Positions 36,081-45,155 of a stretch of 64,000 bases of DNA are shown in pieces (the stretch's first letter is position 1; each line of letters opens with the position of its first letter). Source of the stretch: Mogibacterium sp. Lineage in GTDB: Bacteria > Bacillota > Clostridia > Peptostreptococcales > Anaerovoracaceae. The stretch is taken from contig JAFRKO010000046.1 in assembly GCA_017431685.1 (NCBI GenBank), positions 1 to 64,000 on the forward strand, written 5' to 3'. The position numbers and the translations under genes were made by a program. The notes under the pieces are model-generated. The model was not told the origin of the DNA, did not search any database, and saw nothing but the letters and a program-made list of their open reading frames with translations.

Positions 36081-37595
36081 ATGAGTTCTGAAATGTTAAC
36101 GTTCATTCTCTACTTTGTAGCCCTTATGGGAGTAGTTATTTACTTCTATATCAAGGACAAGCAAAGAAGCCAGGAGGACTACTTCCTCGGCGGACGTGCC
36201 ATGGGACCTTGGGTAGCAGCTCTCTCAGCTCAGGCATCTGATATGTCTGCATGGCTGCTGATGGGACTTCCGGGATCGATCCTCGCTTTCGGATTCGGAC
36301 AGATGTGGATAGGTATCGGACTTGCACTTGGTACTGCACTCAACTGGATCCTCTGCGCCAGAAGACTGAGAGTATTCTCAGAGGAAGCCAATGACTCGAT
36401 AACGATTCCGCAGTTCCTGGCAAACAGATTCGATGCTGACAGCAAGACACTGCAGGTGATCTGCGCTTTGATTTTCCTCTTTGCATACACTATCTACGTT
36501 GCTTCCGCTTTCGTTGCGGGTACAACAGTATTCGGAACACTGTTCCCGGGAATTTCTACAACAACGGCGATGGTGATCTTCGCTCTTCTGATCGTTTTCT
36601 ACACGATCTTCGGCGGATTCACTGCTGTATGCTGGACAGACTTCTTCCAGGGCATGCTGATGATGATCGCTCTTATGGCAGTTCCAATTGCTGTTATCGC
36701 TACACACCAGACGCTCGATACATCGCTGCTCACCAAGGTATATGAGTACACAGATGCAAGCGGTGCTGCAGTTACATGCGACTTCGGAGGCGGACTCTTC
36801 AGTGCAAGCTGGCAGGATATCGCTACAGGAATGGCATGGGGCCTCGGATACTTCGGAATGCCGCACATCATTGTGAGATTCATGTCGATTGAGAAACCTT
36901 CGCAAATCAAGAAATCTTCAACTATTGCTATCATATGGGTGCTGATCTCGCTCGGATGCGCATGCCTCATCGCTTATATGGGCCGTATGCTCGTAGCAGA
37001 TGAACTGCTTCCTGTAGGAATGCAGAAAATCGTATTCATCGCAATGGCGAGAAAGTACTTCCCGCCGGCACTTTCCGGACTGCTGCTTGCAGCTATCATC
37101 GCTGCTTCGGTATCGACTGCGGACTCACAGCTGCTTGTAGCTTCCAGCTCATTTACTGCTGACCTCTATACACAGTTCAAAAAGAATACAAGTGAAAAAG
37201 AAGCTGTACTTGTAGGACGTATTGTAGTAGTAATTATCGCTGTTATCGCTTATCTGATCGCATCCTCAAAGGGGGCAGGCGCACAGGCTATCATGAATCT
37301 GGTAGAGAACGCATGGGGCGCATTCGGCGCATCCTTCGGGCCGGTTATCATCCTGTCGCTCTTCTGGAGAGAGTTCAACTATAAGGGAGCTATCGCAGGT
37401 ATTCTCGCAGGCTTCATTGTTGACCTCGGATGGCTGTTCGGCGGACTCTCTGCATCGACTGGTGTTTATGAACTTCTGCCAGGATTCATCTGCGGCGGAC
37501 TCGTGGCGTTCATTGTTGCAAAGGTAACACCGACACTCGACAAGGAGAGAGCGGTATTCGACAAGGCAAGAGATAGAGACGCAACTGCTGCATGA
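36081..37595 (+). CDS. putP: Sodium/proline symporter (PutP-like, SSS family)
   Basis: A 504-residue sodium:solute symporter with about 13 hydrophobic segments. DYFLGGRAMGPWVAALSAQASDMSAWLLMGLPG near the N-terminus (split: about 32-64) is the PutP-type signature, and the sodium-site region is SVSTADSQLLVASSSF. Proline is the likely substrate; a related amino acid is possible. ATG 36081 is preferred because AAGGAG lies 7 bases upstream and the N-terminus then matches PutP. An in-frame ATG at 36063 has its own AAGAGG and would add six residues. It is a single-gene unit with a strong terminator. Confidence 0.88.
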   Translation: MSSEMLTFILYFVALMGVVIYFYIKDKQRSQEDYFLGGRAMGPWVAALSAQASDMSAWLLMGLPGSILAFGFGQMWIGIGLALGTALNWILCARRLRVFSEEANDSITIPQFLANRFDADSKTLQVICALIFLFAYTIYVASAFVAGTTVFGTLFPGISTTTAMVIFALLIVFYTIFGGFTAVCWTDFFQGMLMMIALMAVPIAVIATHQTLDTSLLTKVYEYTDASGAAVTCDFGGGLFSASWQDIATGMAWGLGYFGMPHIIVRFMSIEKPSQIKKSSTIAIIWVLISLGCACLIAYMGRMLVADELLPVGMQKIVFIAMARKYFPPALSGLLLAAIIAASVSTADSQLLVASSSFTADLYTQFKKNTSEKEAVLVGRIVVVIIAVIAYLIASSKGAGAQAIMNLVENAWGAFGASFGPVIILSLFWREFNYKGAIAGILAGFIVDLGWLFGGLSASTGVYELLPGFICGGLVAFIVAKVTPTLDKERAVFDKARDRDATAA

Positions 37596-37614
37596 TAAAT
37601 AAAATGCTGAATCA

Positions 37615-37655
37615 CAAAAAAGGTGCAGGCCTCAGGGCCTGCACCTTTTTTTATG
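37615..37655 (+). terminator. Terminator after the PutP symporter
   Basis: AAAAGGTGCAGGCC / GGCCTGCACCTTTT, 14-bp stem with 4-nt loop and a T-run. Confidence 0.95.
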
Positions 37656-37730
37656 CTTGTGCTGATCATTTTCCTGAATTTCCATATCTACATACCTGTT
37701 TTTCTCACAAAATCCTGAATTCCCCCGTTT

Positions 37731-37778
37731 ATTTCAAATTGTTAAGAATACCCATAACAAGCATTTAGATTTGTTTAC
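37731..37778 (+). repeat. Upstream copy of a duplicated block flanking the tandem papain-like genes
   Basis: The order ATTTCAA - TGTTAAG - CATAACAAG - TTTAG - GTTTAC is shared with 38489-38536. Read in the matching frame it gives LLRIPITSI-stop, against MLRQRITSV-stop at the end of the first papain-like protein. It may therefore be the 3' remnant of a third, lost gene copy, or a duplicated promoter region. Confidence 0.55.
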
Positions 37779-37848
37779 CAATAAAGACATAACGTTTACT
37801 GTGTGTCATAGTGGGATATTGTTTGCTTAAAAAATGGGGGTTAAAACC

Positions 37849-38526
37849 ATGAAAAAGAGAATTATTACCGTATTACTTACACTGTCTCTGCTGATCCCGT
37901 TTGCATCACCAGCGGTATACGCAGGAGATCTGCTTGAGAGCAAAACCGTCTACTATACAGATGAGTCCGACTATATGGATGGGGACTGTATACTGACAGC
38001 AACGAGAATGATGATCCGAAGAGCGGCGATCATGCGAAATAAAAAGGGCTGGGCCAGCATCACAAATGAATCGCTGCGGCCAGAAGCAACTACAGATGGA
38101 TTGCTGCTGTACAGGTTCTGCTATAGCTCAGAAGGAGTAACGTACAGCATCGCCAGCAGTTCGTTTACCGGTGAAGGCAAATATGCAAGGATAGCGGAAT
38201 TTGAAAGCCTTCTGAATGCTCATCCTGAAGGTATTGTAGTGTGGGGAATAGATGCCGCCAGTACAGGTACTCACGGAGTTCTTGTGGTGAAAGCTGACAA
38301 CGGAGTAGTCTATGCGATGGATTCATCTTACAACATGGGTATGTTCAGCGAAGGTATACAGAAATGGACAGATACTACAATGCTTGATCCGAGCCTGGTA
38401 ACTGACTATTGGTATATAAGCGATATATCACCGGATCCCGGAATACAGGATTACGGTGCGATAGGGGACGAACCGATAAAGGCTCTTCATTTCAATATGT
38501 TAAGGCAGCGCATAACAAGTGTTTAG
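37849..38526 (+). CDS. Secreted papain-like (C39-like) protein, copy 1
   Basis: A 225-residue secreted protein with a signal peptide (about 1-25, ends PAVYAG). Three positions suggest a papain/C39-like Cys-His-Asp centre: C47 in DGDCILTATRMMIRR, H142 in GTHGVLVVKADNG and D158 in YAMDSSYN. It is about 50% identical by eye to the next gene but lacks that gene's C-terminal domain. Its last 12 codons fall in a block duplicated at 37731-37778. Either it is a naturally short form or it was truncated when the pair arose. The likely role is a cell-wall or secreted peptidase; activity is unproven. Confidence 0.7.
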   Translation: MKKRIITVLLTLSLLIPFASPAVYAGDLLESKTVYYTDESDYMDGDCILTATRMMIRRAAIMRNKKGWASITNESLRPEATTDGLLLYRFCYSSEGVTYSIASSSFTGEGKYARIAEFESLLNAHPEGIVVWGIDAASTGTHGVLVVKADNGVVYAMDSSYNMGMFSEGIQKWTDTTMLDPSLVTDYWYISDISPDPGIQDYGAIGDEPIKALHFNMLRQRITSV

Positions 38527-38536
38527 GTCAGTTTAC
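38489..38536 (+). repeat. Second copy of the duplicated block between the papain-like genes
   Basis: Matches 37731-37778 in the same order of conserved words. It covers the 3' end of copy 1, including its stop codon, and the leader of copy 2. Confidence 0.55.
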
Positions 38537-38583
38537 GTGCGCCTGCAGTGTGACTATTCTTTATAATGCGGAGGAATCTGACC

Positions 38584-39528
38584 ATGAATAAAAGAATAGC
38601 AGCATTATTAATCGCGATTACATTTGTCATCACAGCAATACCGGTCAACGTATTTGCTGAGTCATCTCCTTTAGAGGACAGAGCTGTATACTATACACCG
38701 GCCTCTGACTACAAGAGCGGTGACTGTATTCTGACAGCAACAAAGATGATGATCAGAAGAGCGATGATAATGAGTGATACCGGGGACTGGAGTAAAGTCA
38801 CAAACAAGAAGCTCAGGAGGTCTGCCACCATATTTGGCTTGCTTCTGAATTCATTCAGGTTTGATGCAGAAGGACTCGTTTTCGGGATCGACAGCGGCAA
38901 GTTCACAGGAAAGAGCGATGCCGCACGGATCAGGGAGTTTGAGGAACTTCTGAATGTGCATCCTGAGGGCATAGTGGTTCATGGGACTAATGCTGCCAGC
39001 TCGGGAACACATGGCGTGCTCGTAGTTAAAGTTGAGGACGGAGTCGCTTATGCTGCAGATTCGTCACGCAATACAGGACTTAACAATAAAGGAATACAAA
39101 AGTGGAAATATACAACGATGCTCGATCCGGCAAAGGTCAGTAAGTATTGGTATATAAGTCAGCTGAGTGCCTCGTCAGAAACGAAGCCGAGCGGCACACA
39201 GTCTGCATGTGCGGTCAGCACATTGAAAATCAAGTCGGTAAGAGCACCGGATAAGATAAAGCAGGGTAATCCCTTTTCAATCAAGGGTGTAATCAAATCA
39301 AATAAAAGAATCAGGAAAGTTACGGTAAGGATTCTTAATAGGAAAGGGAAAAAAGTCATTTCTCTGTCCAGAAAGCCTGATGATAAATCATTTAATCTGA
39401 AAGAGGTTGATGCTTTGGTCAAATTCGGCACGCTCAGAAAGGGAACGTATACGTACAGGATTATTGCATCAGATACAGCTCAGACCATTACCCTTATAAA
39501 TAAGCAGTTTAAAGTAGTCAAAAAATGA
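38584..39528 (+). CDS. Secreted papain-like (C39-like) protein with extra C-terminal domain, copy 2
   Basis: A 314-residue paralogue of the previous gene. Signal peptide about 1-25 (ends VNVFAES). The same candidate catalytic residues are present: C48 (SGDCILTATKMMIRR), H143 (GTHGVLVVKVEDG) and D159 (YAADSSRN). Residues about 215-314 add a lysine-rich beta-sandwich-like domain (IKSVRAPDKIKQGNPFSIKG ... KVTVRILNRKGKKV ... KGTYTYRIIASD), which may bind the cell surface. GGAGG lies before the ATG. The two copies diverge at most non-core positions, so the duplication is not recent. Confidence 0.7.
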   Translation: MNKRIAALLIAITFVITAIPVNVFAESSPLEDRAVYYTPASDYKSGDCILTATKMMIRRAMIMSDTGDWSKVTNKKLRRSATIFGLLLNSFRFDAEGLVFGIDSGKFTGKSDAARIREFEELLNVHPEGIVVHGTNAASSGTHGVLVVKVEDGVAYAADSSRNTGLNNKGIQKWKYTTMLDPAKVSKYWYISQLSASSETKPSGTQSACAVSTLKIKSVRAPDKIKQGNPFSIKGVIKSNKRIRKVTVRILNRKGKKVISLSRKPDDKSFNLKEVDALVKFGTLRKGTYTYRIIASDTAQTITLINKQFKVVKK

Positions 39529-39556
39529 CGATACATAAAAAGACAAAATCCCGCAA

Positions 39557-39595
39557 TAAAAAAGGCAGCCCGCTGAGTGAGGCTGCCTTTTTGCT
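39557..39595. terminator. Bidirectional terminator
   Basis: AAAAAGGCAGCC / GGCTGCCTTTTT, a 12-bp stem with A- and T-runs. It sits between the papain-like gene and the convergent DUF1015 gene. Confidence 0.92.
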
Positions 39596-39607
39596 GATTT
39601 TTTAATA

Positions 39608-40918
39608 CTATTTTGCGATGTAGCGGGATTCGATATAATACCTCTTCTCGTTTGCTTCGCCCATCGAGAATGTCTTTCTCGGTAGTGCTCCGTCTGCTGC
39701 TACAGCAGGGAAGAGCATGAACTTATCCATCGGCGGAAGCATGAATCCTGCATTGCCGTCTCTTGCAGACAGCTTTTCAACTGCCGCTGTGCCGTGAATA
39801 TAGTCGATATCACAGACTTTTTCTTCCTTGACCATGATATCAAGGGCAGCCTGCAGAGCGCCTACCTCAAGCTTGTTTTCCGGCTCTTCAATAACAATTT
39901 TTCCTCTCTGAGCACCGGTGATGTATGGGATCTCAAATGCGCCTTCAGGTACATCAGCATCAGCATCAGCGAGATATGCTTTGCCGTTAAGCTTGTTGAG
40001 GTGATCTACGAGGTGATTTACGAGATCCATTCCCGACTGACCCTTGCTGGCGAAGATAACTCTGTGAATAGGCTCAAATACGATGCCGTCATCGTGAATG
40101 TTTTCGATCTCACAAAGGGCGTATCTTGCAGGATGGCCTTCGATCTCCTCAGGAGAGAGAGTCTTCTTGATGTTCTCCCATGCTGTCTTTGCGGTAGCGA
40201 GTGAATGGTTGCCGTCTCCCATTGCCTGGAAGATAACATGACCTTCGCCGTACTTTTCCTCTGCCTTGTCATAGAGTACCGACAGAGCTTCCTTAGCACC
40301 TTCAAGATCCTTTTCTTCGATGAAACAGCCGGTGATGTGTCCGCCATCCATCATGAGATCAGTATCATAGACGACTTCTTTCGGAGCATCAGCGAGAGGC
40401 TCAATGACCGATTTATCAGGGTCATCAATGAGTATCAGGATGTGAGGCATCTCGATAGGAGCGTCTCCTCTGATTCTGAGACGAGGCGGTATACGCTCTA
40501 CTACTGTGCCCTCAGTAGCTCTTGTAAGTGAGGTTGATCCTTTGTTGAAGTCATATGCTTCGAGGTCTGTTGCAATAACGAGTCCGAGACGCGAACGTCC
40601 CTCGGCAGTTCTTTTGATAAGCATGCAGCCCGGCGCCATTTTTCTGAGAGTGCCGTCTTCCAGATACTTATCCATTGTTGCGCGGATATCTTTGATTCTT
40701 TCGGCTTCGCCCGGCTTGTCAAGGTAAAGCTCAGGGAGCATCAGTCTGAGGGTAGAAGGTGCGTCACCTACGATCTCTTCAACCTTGTCCCAGTATTCAG
40801 GCTCTGAAGTGAACTGGTCGCATGCTACGACAGCCCATTTGAAATAGTCTGTACCTTCCTTAGGAAGCATGATTTCAGGAATATGCAGTCCGAACTTGCT
40901 CCAATCATATTTTGCCAT
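39608..40918 (-). CDS. DUF1015 family protein
   Basis: A 436-residue member of DUF1015. FKWAVVACDQFTSEPEYW near the N-terminus, ERIPPRLRIRGDAPIEMPHI, AMGDGNHSLATAKTAWE and HPARYALCEIENIHDDGIVFEPIHRV are characteristic. The central DGNHSLATAK segment is the most conserved and may be the active site. Function is not established; family members often neighbour serine-pathway genes such as serA. The ATG at 40918 follows GGAGG closely. It is divergent from the aminotransferase at 41109. Confidence 0.88.
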   Translation of the reverse strand: MAKYDWSKFGLHIPEIMLPKEGTDYFKWAVVACDQFTSEPEYWDKVEEIVGDAPSTLRLMLPELYLDKPGEAERIKDIRATMDKYLEDGTLRKMAPGCMLIKRTAEGRSRLGLVIATDLEAYDFNKGSTSLTRATEGTVVERIPPRLRIRGDAPIEMPHILILIDDPDKSVIEPLADAPKEVVYDTDLMMDGGHITGCFIEEKDLEGAKEALSVLYDKAEEKYGEGHVIFQAMGDGNHSLATAKTAWENIKKTLSPEEIEGHPARYALCEIENIHDDGIVFEPIHRVIFASKGQSGMDLVNHLVDHLNKLNGKAYLADADADVPEGAFEIPYITGAQRGKIVIEEPENKLEVGALQAALDIMVKEEKVCDIDYIHGTAAVEKLSARDGNAGFMLPPMDKFMLFPAVAADGALPRKTFSMGEANEKRYYIESRYIAK

Positions 40919-41108
40919 AGGTATTCCTCCAAAAAAATTTGAAACATAGGGTAATACGCGCTTGGCGCAGCAGGCGCAAAGCACTGTTCTGATGAGTCAA
41001 TTATCGAACAAAAACAGGCATTTTGCAAGGTCATATGTGATACAATTACCATAGAAAAATAAACATATACAGAAATGTAATATTGGTATTTTGCTCAGGA
41101 GGTTTTCA

Positions 41109-42308
41109 ATGATTTCGAAAGCAATGGAGCCGTTCCTCGCCGGTAGCTCCCAGATAAGGGCTATGTTTGAGGAAGGCAAAAAAATGGCTAAAATATATGG
41201 CGCAGAGAACGTTTATGATTTCAGTATCGGCAATCCGGGACTAAAGCCGCCTCAGGAAGTTTTCGATGCTATTGATGAGATAAATCATAATCTTGATCCG
41301 CTTCTCGTTCATGGCTATCCTTCAAACGCCGGATACGAATCGACCAGAAAAGCCATAGCAGAAGATCTCAATGAAAGGGCGGGAGGAGATTTCTTTGATG
41401 TTGATCATATAATCATGTCGTGCGGAGCGGCATACTCCATAAATATGATCAACAAGTGCATTTTTGATCCTGGCGACAAACTGGTGGTGTTTGCTCCGTA
41501 TTTTGTGGAGTATGGCAACTGGGCAAGAAACTGGGGCGCGGAGACGATCATGGTACCTGCAAATGAGGCTCTGGGTTTCGATCCTGATGCTGATGCTCTC
41601 AGAGAGCTCCTCGTACCGGAAGTCAAGGCTGTAATGCTGAACAATCCAAATAACCCTACGGGAAAGATATACTCCAGGGAGGCTCTCGATAAAGTGGCAG
41701 ATGTGCTCAGAGAGGCTGAGAAAAAATTCGGACATACCATCTACCTGATTTGTGATGAGCCGTACAGAGAACTGGTATACACTGACCAGGATGTTCCTTT
41801 CCCGGGTGATTATTATGCAGATTCTCTTATTGCGTATTCGTGGTCGAAGTCGCTTTCTATGCCGGGTGACCGTATTGGCTATGTGGCTGTTCCAAAGTGT
41901 GCTGAAGGGCATGATGAGCTGGCAGCTGCTCTGGTTGTAGCATGCAGGGTGCTTGGCGGCACAAACGCTCCAACGATTCAGGAGCTTATAGTAGAAAGAT
42001 GTCTTAAATGCAGATCGGACCTCGACTATTACAAGGTAAACGCAAAAGATCTCTATGAGATAGTTACCGGTGCAGGACTCAAGGCACTGTATCCGCAGGG
42101 GGCATTTTACATGTGGATCAAATCTCCTGTAGAAAATGAATATGAATTTGTGAATGCGGCAAAGGAGGAGCGTATACTCATAACTCCGGGAAGTGCATTT
42201 CACGGACCTGGATGGGTGAGAGCGTCTTTCTGCGGAAAGAACGAGACCATACAGAGATCGAAAGAATCGTGGATGAAACTCGGCAGAAAGTTTGGCCTGA
42301 TTGAATAA
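41109..42308 (+). CDS. PLP-dependent aminotransferase, class I/II (second paralogue)
   Basis: A 399-residue fold-type I aminotransferase. DFSIGNPGLKPPQEV, MLNNPNNPTGKIYS, YLICDEPYRELVY and the PLP lysine in YSWSKSLSMPGDRIGY parallel those of the 17393-18586 enzyme. AGGAGG at 41097-41102 fixes the ATG at 41109. Divergent from DUF1015 and separated from it by 190 bp. A GTAAAG-N4-CTTTAC palindrome follows the stop at once. Substrate unknown; the two paralogues may share it or split aromatic and aliphatic substrates. Confidence 0.88.
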   Translation: MISKAMEPFLAGSSQIRAMFEEGKKMAKIYGAENVYDFSIGNPGLKPPQEVFDAIDEINHNLDPLLVHGYPSNAGYESTRKAIAEDLNERAGGDFFDVDHIIMSCGAAYSINMINKCIFDPGDKLVVFAPYFVEYGNWARNWGAETIMVPANEALGFDPDADALRELLVPEVKAVMLNNPNNPTGKIYSREALDKVADVLREAEKKFGHTIYLICDEPYRELVYTDQDVPFPGDYYADSLIAYSWSKSLSMPGDRIGYVAVPKCAEGHDELAAALVVACRVLGGTNAPTIQELIVERCLKCRSDLDYYKVNAKDLYEIVTGAGLKALYPQGAFYMWIKSPVENEYEFVNAAKEERILITPGSAFHGPGWVRASFCGKNETIQRSKESWMKLGRKFGLIE

Positions 42309-42309
42309 T

Positions 42310-42325
42310 GTAAAGCATACTTTAC
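42310..42325. repeat. GTAAAG-N4-CTTTAC palindrome after the aminotransferase
   Basis: GTAAAG-CATA-CTTTAC one base after the stop codon at 42308. Same half-sites as the 1010-1147 cluster, and intergenic like most of those. Confidence 0.6.
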
Positions 42326-42342
42326 TTTTGTTACATAACAGC

Positions 42343-42392
42343 AAAAGAGATCACGTTTTGTCAAATCGTTTACACAAAACGTGATCTTTTCC
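42343..42392. terminator. Bidirectional terminator between the aminotransferase and butyrate kinase
   Basis: GATCACGTTTTG at 42349-42360 pairs perfectly with CAAAACGTGATC at 42375-42386. A-run on one side, T-run on the other. Confidence 0.9.
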
Positions 42393-42417
42393 TATTCTTA
42401 CAGATTATGTTGTCAGT

Positions 42418-43563
42418 TTAACGTGCAGGGACAGTACCCGGCTTTACTCCCGGTACGATGCTGATTCTGTCTTCAGCGGATGCTGCGATTTCGCCGAAAT
42501 CCTGCAGTTTCTCTTCACCTCTGAGGACTCTGAGACATCCTGCTGCCAGCGCTTCCATTTCGAATTCGCCCGGCATTATCTCAACAGGGCAGATAAATTC
42601 GACATGATCTTTAATATATCCTGAAACGTATTTTGAATACGAGATGCCGCCTGTCAGAATTATACGGTCAACTTTTCCGCATACAGTCGCAGCAAGCTTT
42701 GCAATATCCTTTGCTACGTTCAGACACATTGCTTCATATACGATAGCAGCATATTTGTCGCCATCAGAGACCATCTTCTCCACATCTCGCGCGTCTGCCG
42801 TTCCGAGATGAGCGATCAGCCCGCCCTTGCCATGGAAGAGCTTCATTGCCTCTTTATATGAATATTTTCCGCTATAGCAAAGATCTACAAGACGCTTTGC
42901 GCTTACTCCGCCGCCTCTTTCAGGAGTAAAGTTGCCTTCGTCGTCGTTTACGCTGTCGATATTGACACCGTCTTTATACAGTCTGATAGAGCTGCCTCCG
43001 CCAAGATGAGCAACAATGAATGTGCACTCATCAAATTTCTTTCCGAGCTTCTCCTCTGCACACTTGATAGCCATTGCTCTGGTGTTGAGGGTATGACCTA
43101 CGGTGAAATGAGGGAGCTCAGGTACTCCGCTGACTCTTGCTACAGGCATCTTTTCATCTGTTCCGATAGCATCGTAAATGCAAACGGGTATCCCAAGCTC
43201 TTTGTTGAGATCAAATGCGATCATACTTCCGATAAGTGAAGGGTGCTTAGCGAGATCTTCAGGTCTTGTAAGGAAATCGATCATTGCCTGGTCGATGCCA
43301 ATTGCTCCGTGAGGACATGGCACGATGTTGCCGCCTCTCGATACAGCAGCCGTCAGAGAATCCATACTTACGCCGTTTGCTGCAAGGGATTCTTTGATCT
43401 TGTCATATCTGAACTCATACTGTTCCGTAACATCTCCGAAAGGAGCAAGCTCTTCCGTAGAGTGGCGGATGGTGTCGTTAAAGACTTCCTTGTCATCGTC
43501 ATAGACTGCAATCTTGCTCGACGTGGAACCCAAATTCATAACCAATATTCTTTCTGTAGACAT
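42418..43563 (-). CDS. buk: Butyrate kinase
   Basis: A 381-residue member of the acetate/butyrate kinase family (ASKHA fold). It interconverts butyryl phosphate and butyrate with ATP. VMNLGSTSSKIAVYD, HPSLIGSMIAFDL, TVGHTLNTRAMAI, VAHLGGGSSIRLY and GGISYSKYVSGYI are typical. Family length is about 355-360; the C-terminus is about 20 residues longer. Butyrate kinase normally pairs with phosphotransbutyrylase (ptb), but none is adjacent here. A strong GGAGGGG site precedes the ATG. A branched-chain fatty acid kinase role is also possible. Confidence 0.9.
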   Translation of the reverse strand: MSTERILVMNLGSTSSKIAVYDDDKEVFNDTIRHSTEELAPFGDVTEQYEFRYDKIKESLAANGVSMDSLTAAVSRGGNIVPCPHGAIGIDQAMIDFLTRPEDLAKHPSLIGSMIAFDLNKELGIPVCIYDAIGTDEKMPVARVSGVPELPHFTVGHTLNTRAMAIKCAEEKLGKKFDECTFIVAHLGGGSSIRLYKDGVNIDSVNDDEGNFTPERGGGVSAKRLVDLCYSGKYSYKEAMKLFHGKGGLIAHLGTADARDVEKMVSDGDKYAAIVYEAMCLNVAKDIAKLAATVCGKVDRIILTGGISYSKYVSGYIKDHVEFICPVEIMPGEFEMEALAAGCLRVLRGEEKLQDFGEIAASAEDRISIVPGVKPGTVPAR

Positions 43564-43624
43564 TTATCCCCTCCATATTATAGTTAAAATTTACTAATTC
43601 AACTGCAATTGTAACATAGATATT

Positions 43625-43661
43625 AAAATAAAAAGTGAGCCGTTTGTGAAGACGACTCACC
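43625..43661 (-). terminator. Terminator after the uracil permease gene (minus strand)
   Basis: On the minus strand GTGAGTCGT / ACGGCTCAC forms a 9-bp stem with one wobble pair, followed by TTTTTATTTTA. Confidence 0.8.
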
Positions 43662-43675
43662 TGTATTAAGTTCTT

Positions 43676-45007
43676 TTACCTGCTTGAAGCAAACGTTTTC
43701 AGTTTTTCCTGATCTTCATCAACTTCATCATACTCATTTGTAAGTTTATATCTGTCGAGCAGGTACATGATGAGTCCGAGCAGCATTCCTACTACGGCAG
43801 CCAGGCTCATTCCCCTGAGCTGTACCTGTCCGAGGTTGATGGCAATACCGGAAAGTCCGACTACAAATACCACTGAAGTCATGGCCAGATTACGTGCCTT
43901 GGAGTAGTCGATTTTCGAGTCTACCATGAGTCTGATTCCGGATGCTCCGATCATTCCATAAAGCAGGAAGCTGACGCCGCCCATAACAGGTCCCGGAATG
44001 GTCTGTATGAGAGCGGAAGCTTTGCCGATGAAAGAGAGCAGAATCGAGAATGCTGCAGCTCCTCCGATGACCCACACGCTGTAGACCTTTGTGATCGCCA
44101 TTACGCCGATATTCTCGCCGTATGTGGTGGTAGGGCATGATCCGCAGAAGCCGGATAATGCCGTCGAGAATCCGTCAGCAAACATAGACCTGTGGAGACC
44201 CGGATCTTTGAGAAGATTTTTTCCGACGACCTCGGAAGTGACTACCTGATGTCCGATGTGTTCGGATACGACTACGAGTGTTGCAGGAATAATGACTGCG
44301 ATGGCCTGCGCGCTCCACTGCGGAGTCTGGAAAGCCGGAAGTTCGAAAATACTTGCTGTGCCAACAGAGCTGAAGTCTACGAGTCCGAACAGCAGGGCAA
44401 GCACATATCCCGATACGATTGCGATCAGGATGGCAATGGCGCTTGCGAATCCTCTGTAGAGAACGCCGCCGAATATTGCCAGCAGAAGTGTTACAAGGAA
44501 TACTATAAGCACCTTTGGATCAAGATTCTCAACCATTGATCCATCACTGTTAAGGATCCCTGCAGTCTGAGCAGCACTTCCTGCGAGCTCGAGACCGATA
44601 AGAGCTACTATAGGACCCATTGCCGCAGGAGGAAGAATGGCATCTATCCATCTTGTTCCGACAAATTTTATGATACCGGCAACAAGGCACATCAGGAGTC
44701 CTGTAACGACGAATCCGCCTAATGCGTATCTGTATCCAAGACCAGGCTGTGAGATTACTATCAGGGCCGGCGATATGAACGCGAATGATGAGCCGAGATA
44801 AGCAGGTGCTCCGCCCTTTGTGACAAAAATAAAGATAAGTGTTCCGATGCCGTTCATGAGGAGGGCGATGGAAGGACTTATCCCGAGAATGTAAGGAACG
44901 AGTACTGAAGCACTGAACATAGCGAATGTGTGTTGGATGGAGAGTGGAATACCTTTGCTCAGAGGTACTTTCTCCTGGATTTGTATGATCTGTCTTGTCT
45001 TAGCCAT
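43676..45007 (-). CDS. uraA: Uracil-xanthine permease
   Basis: A 443-residue nucleobase:cation symporter-2 family transporter with about 12-14 transmembrane segments. GGAPAYLGSSFAFISP, VVSEHIGHQVVTSE (the family glutamate-histidine site), GFCGSCPTTTYGENIGVMAITKV and PGPVMGGVSFLLYGMIG are the UraA signatures. Uracil is the likely substrate, though xanthine or uric acid cannot be excluded. The ATG at 45007 is chosen over an upstream in-frame ATG at 45109 because only the downstream one gives the conserved soluble start. It is divergent from selD. Confidence 0.92.
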   Translation of the reverse strand: MAKTRQIIQIQEKVPLSKGIPLSIQHTFAMFSASVLVPYILGISPSIALLMNGIGTLIFIFVTKGGAPAYLGSSFAFISPALIVISQPGLGYRYALGGFVVTGLLMCLVAGIIKFVGTRWIDAILPPAAMGPIVALIGLELAGSAAQTAGILNSDGSMVENLDPKVLIVFLVTLLLAIFGGVLYRGFASAIAILIAIVSGYVLALLFGLVDFSSVGTASIFELPAFQTPQWSAQAIAVIIPATLVVVSEHIGHQVVTSEVVGKNLLKDPGLHRSMFADGFSTALSGFCGSCPTTTYGENIGVMAITKVYSVWVIGGAAAFSILLSFIGKASALIQTIPGPVMGGVSFLLYGMIGASGIRLMVDSKIDYSKARNLAMTSVVFVVGLSGIAINLGQVQLRGMSLAAVVGMLLGLIMYLLDRYKLTNEYDEVDEDQEKLKTFASSR

Positions 45008-45155
45008 AAATATCTCTCTTTCGTCAGAGTAAAATAATTGCGGCAAAGCCGCTGAAATCATTGAGAATATTATAGGAAACATGTAATAATAAGACAATAG
45101 AAAAAACACAGTATCGTGTATTAAAAAAAGAAAAAGGTGCAGGAATAAACATACT

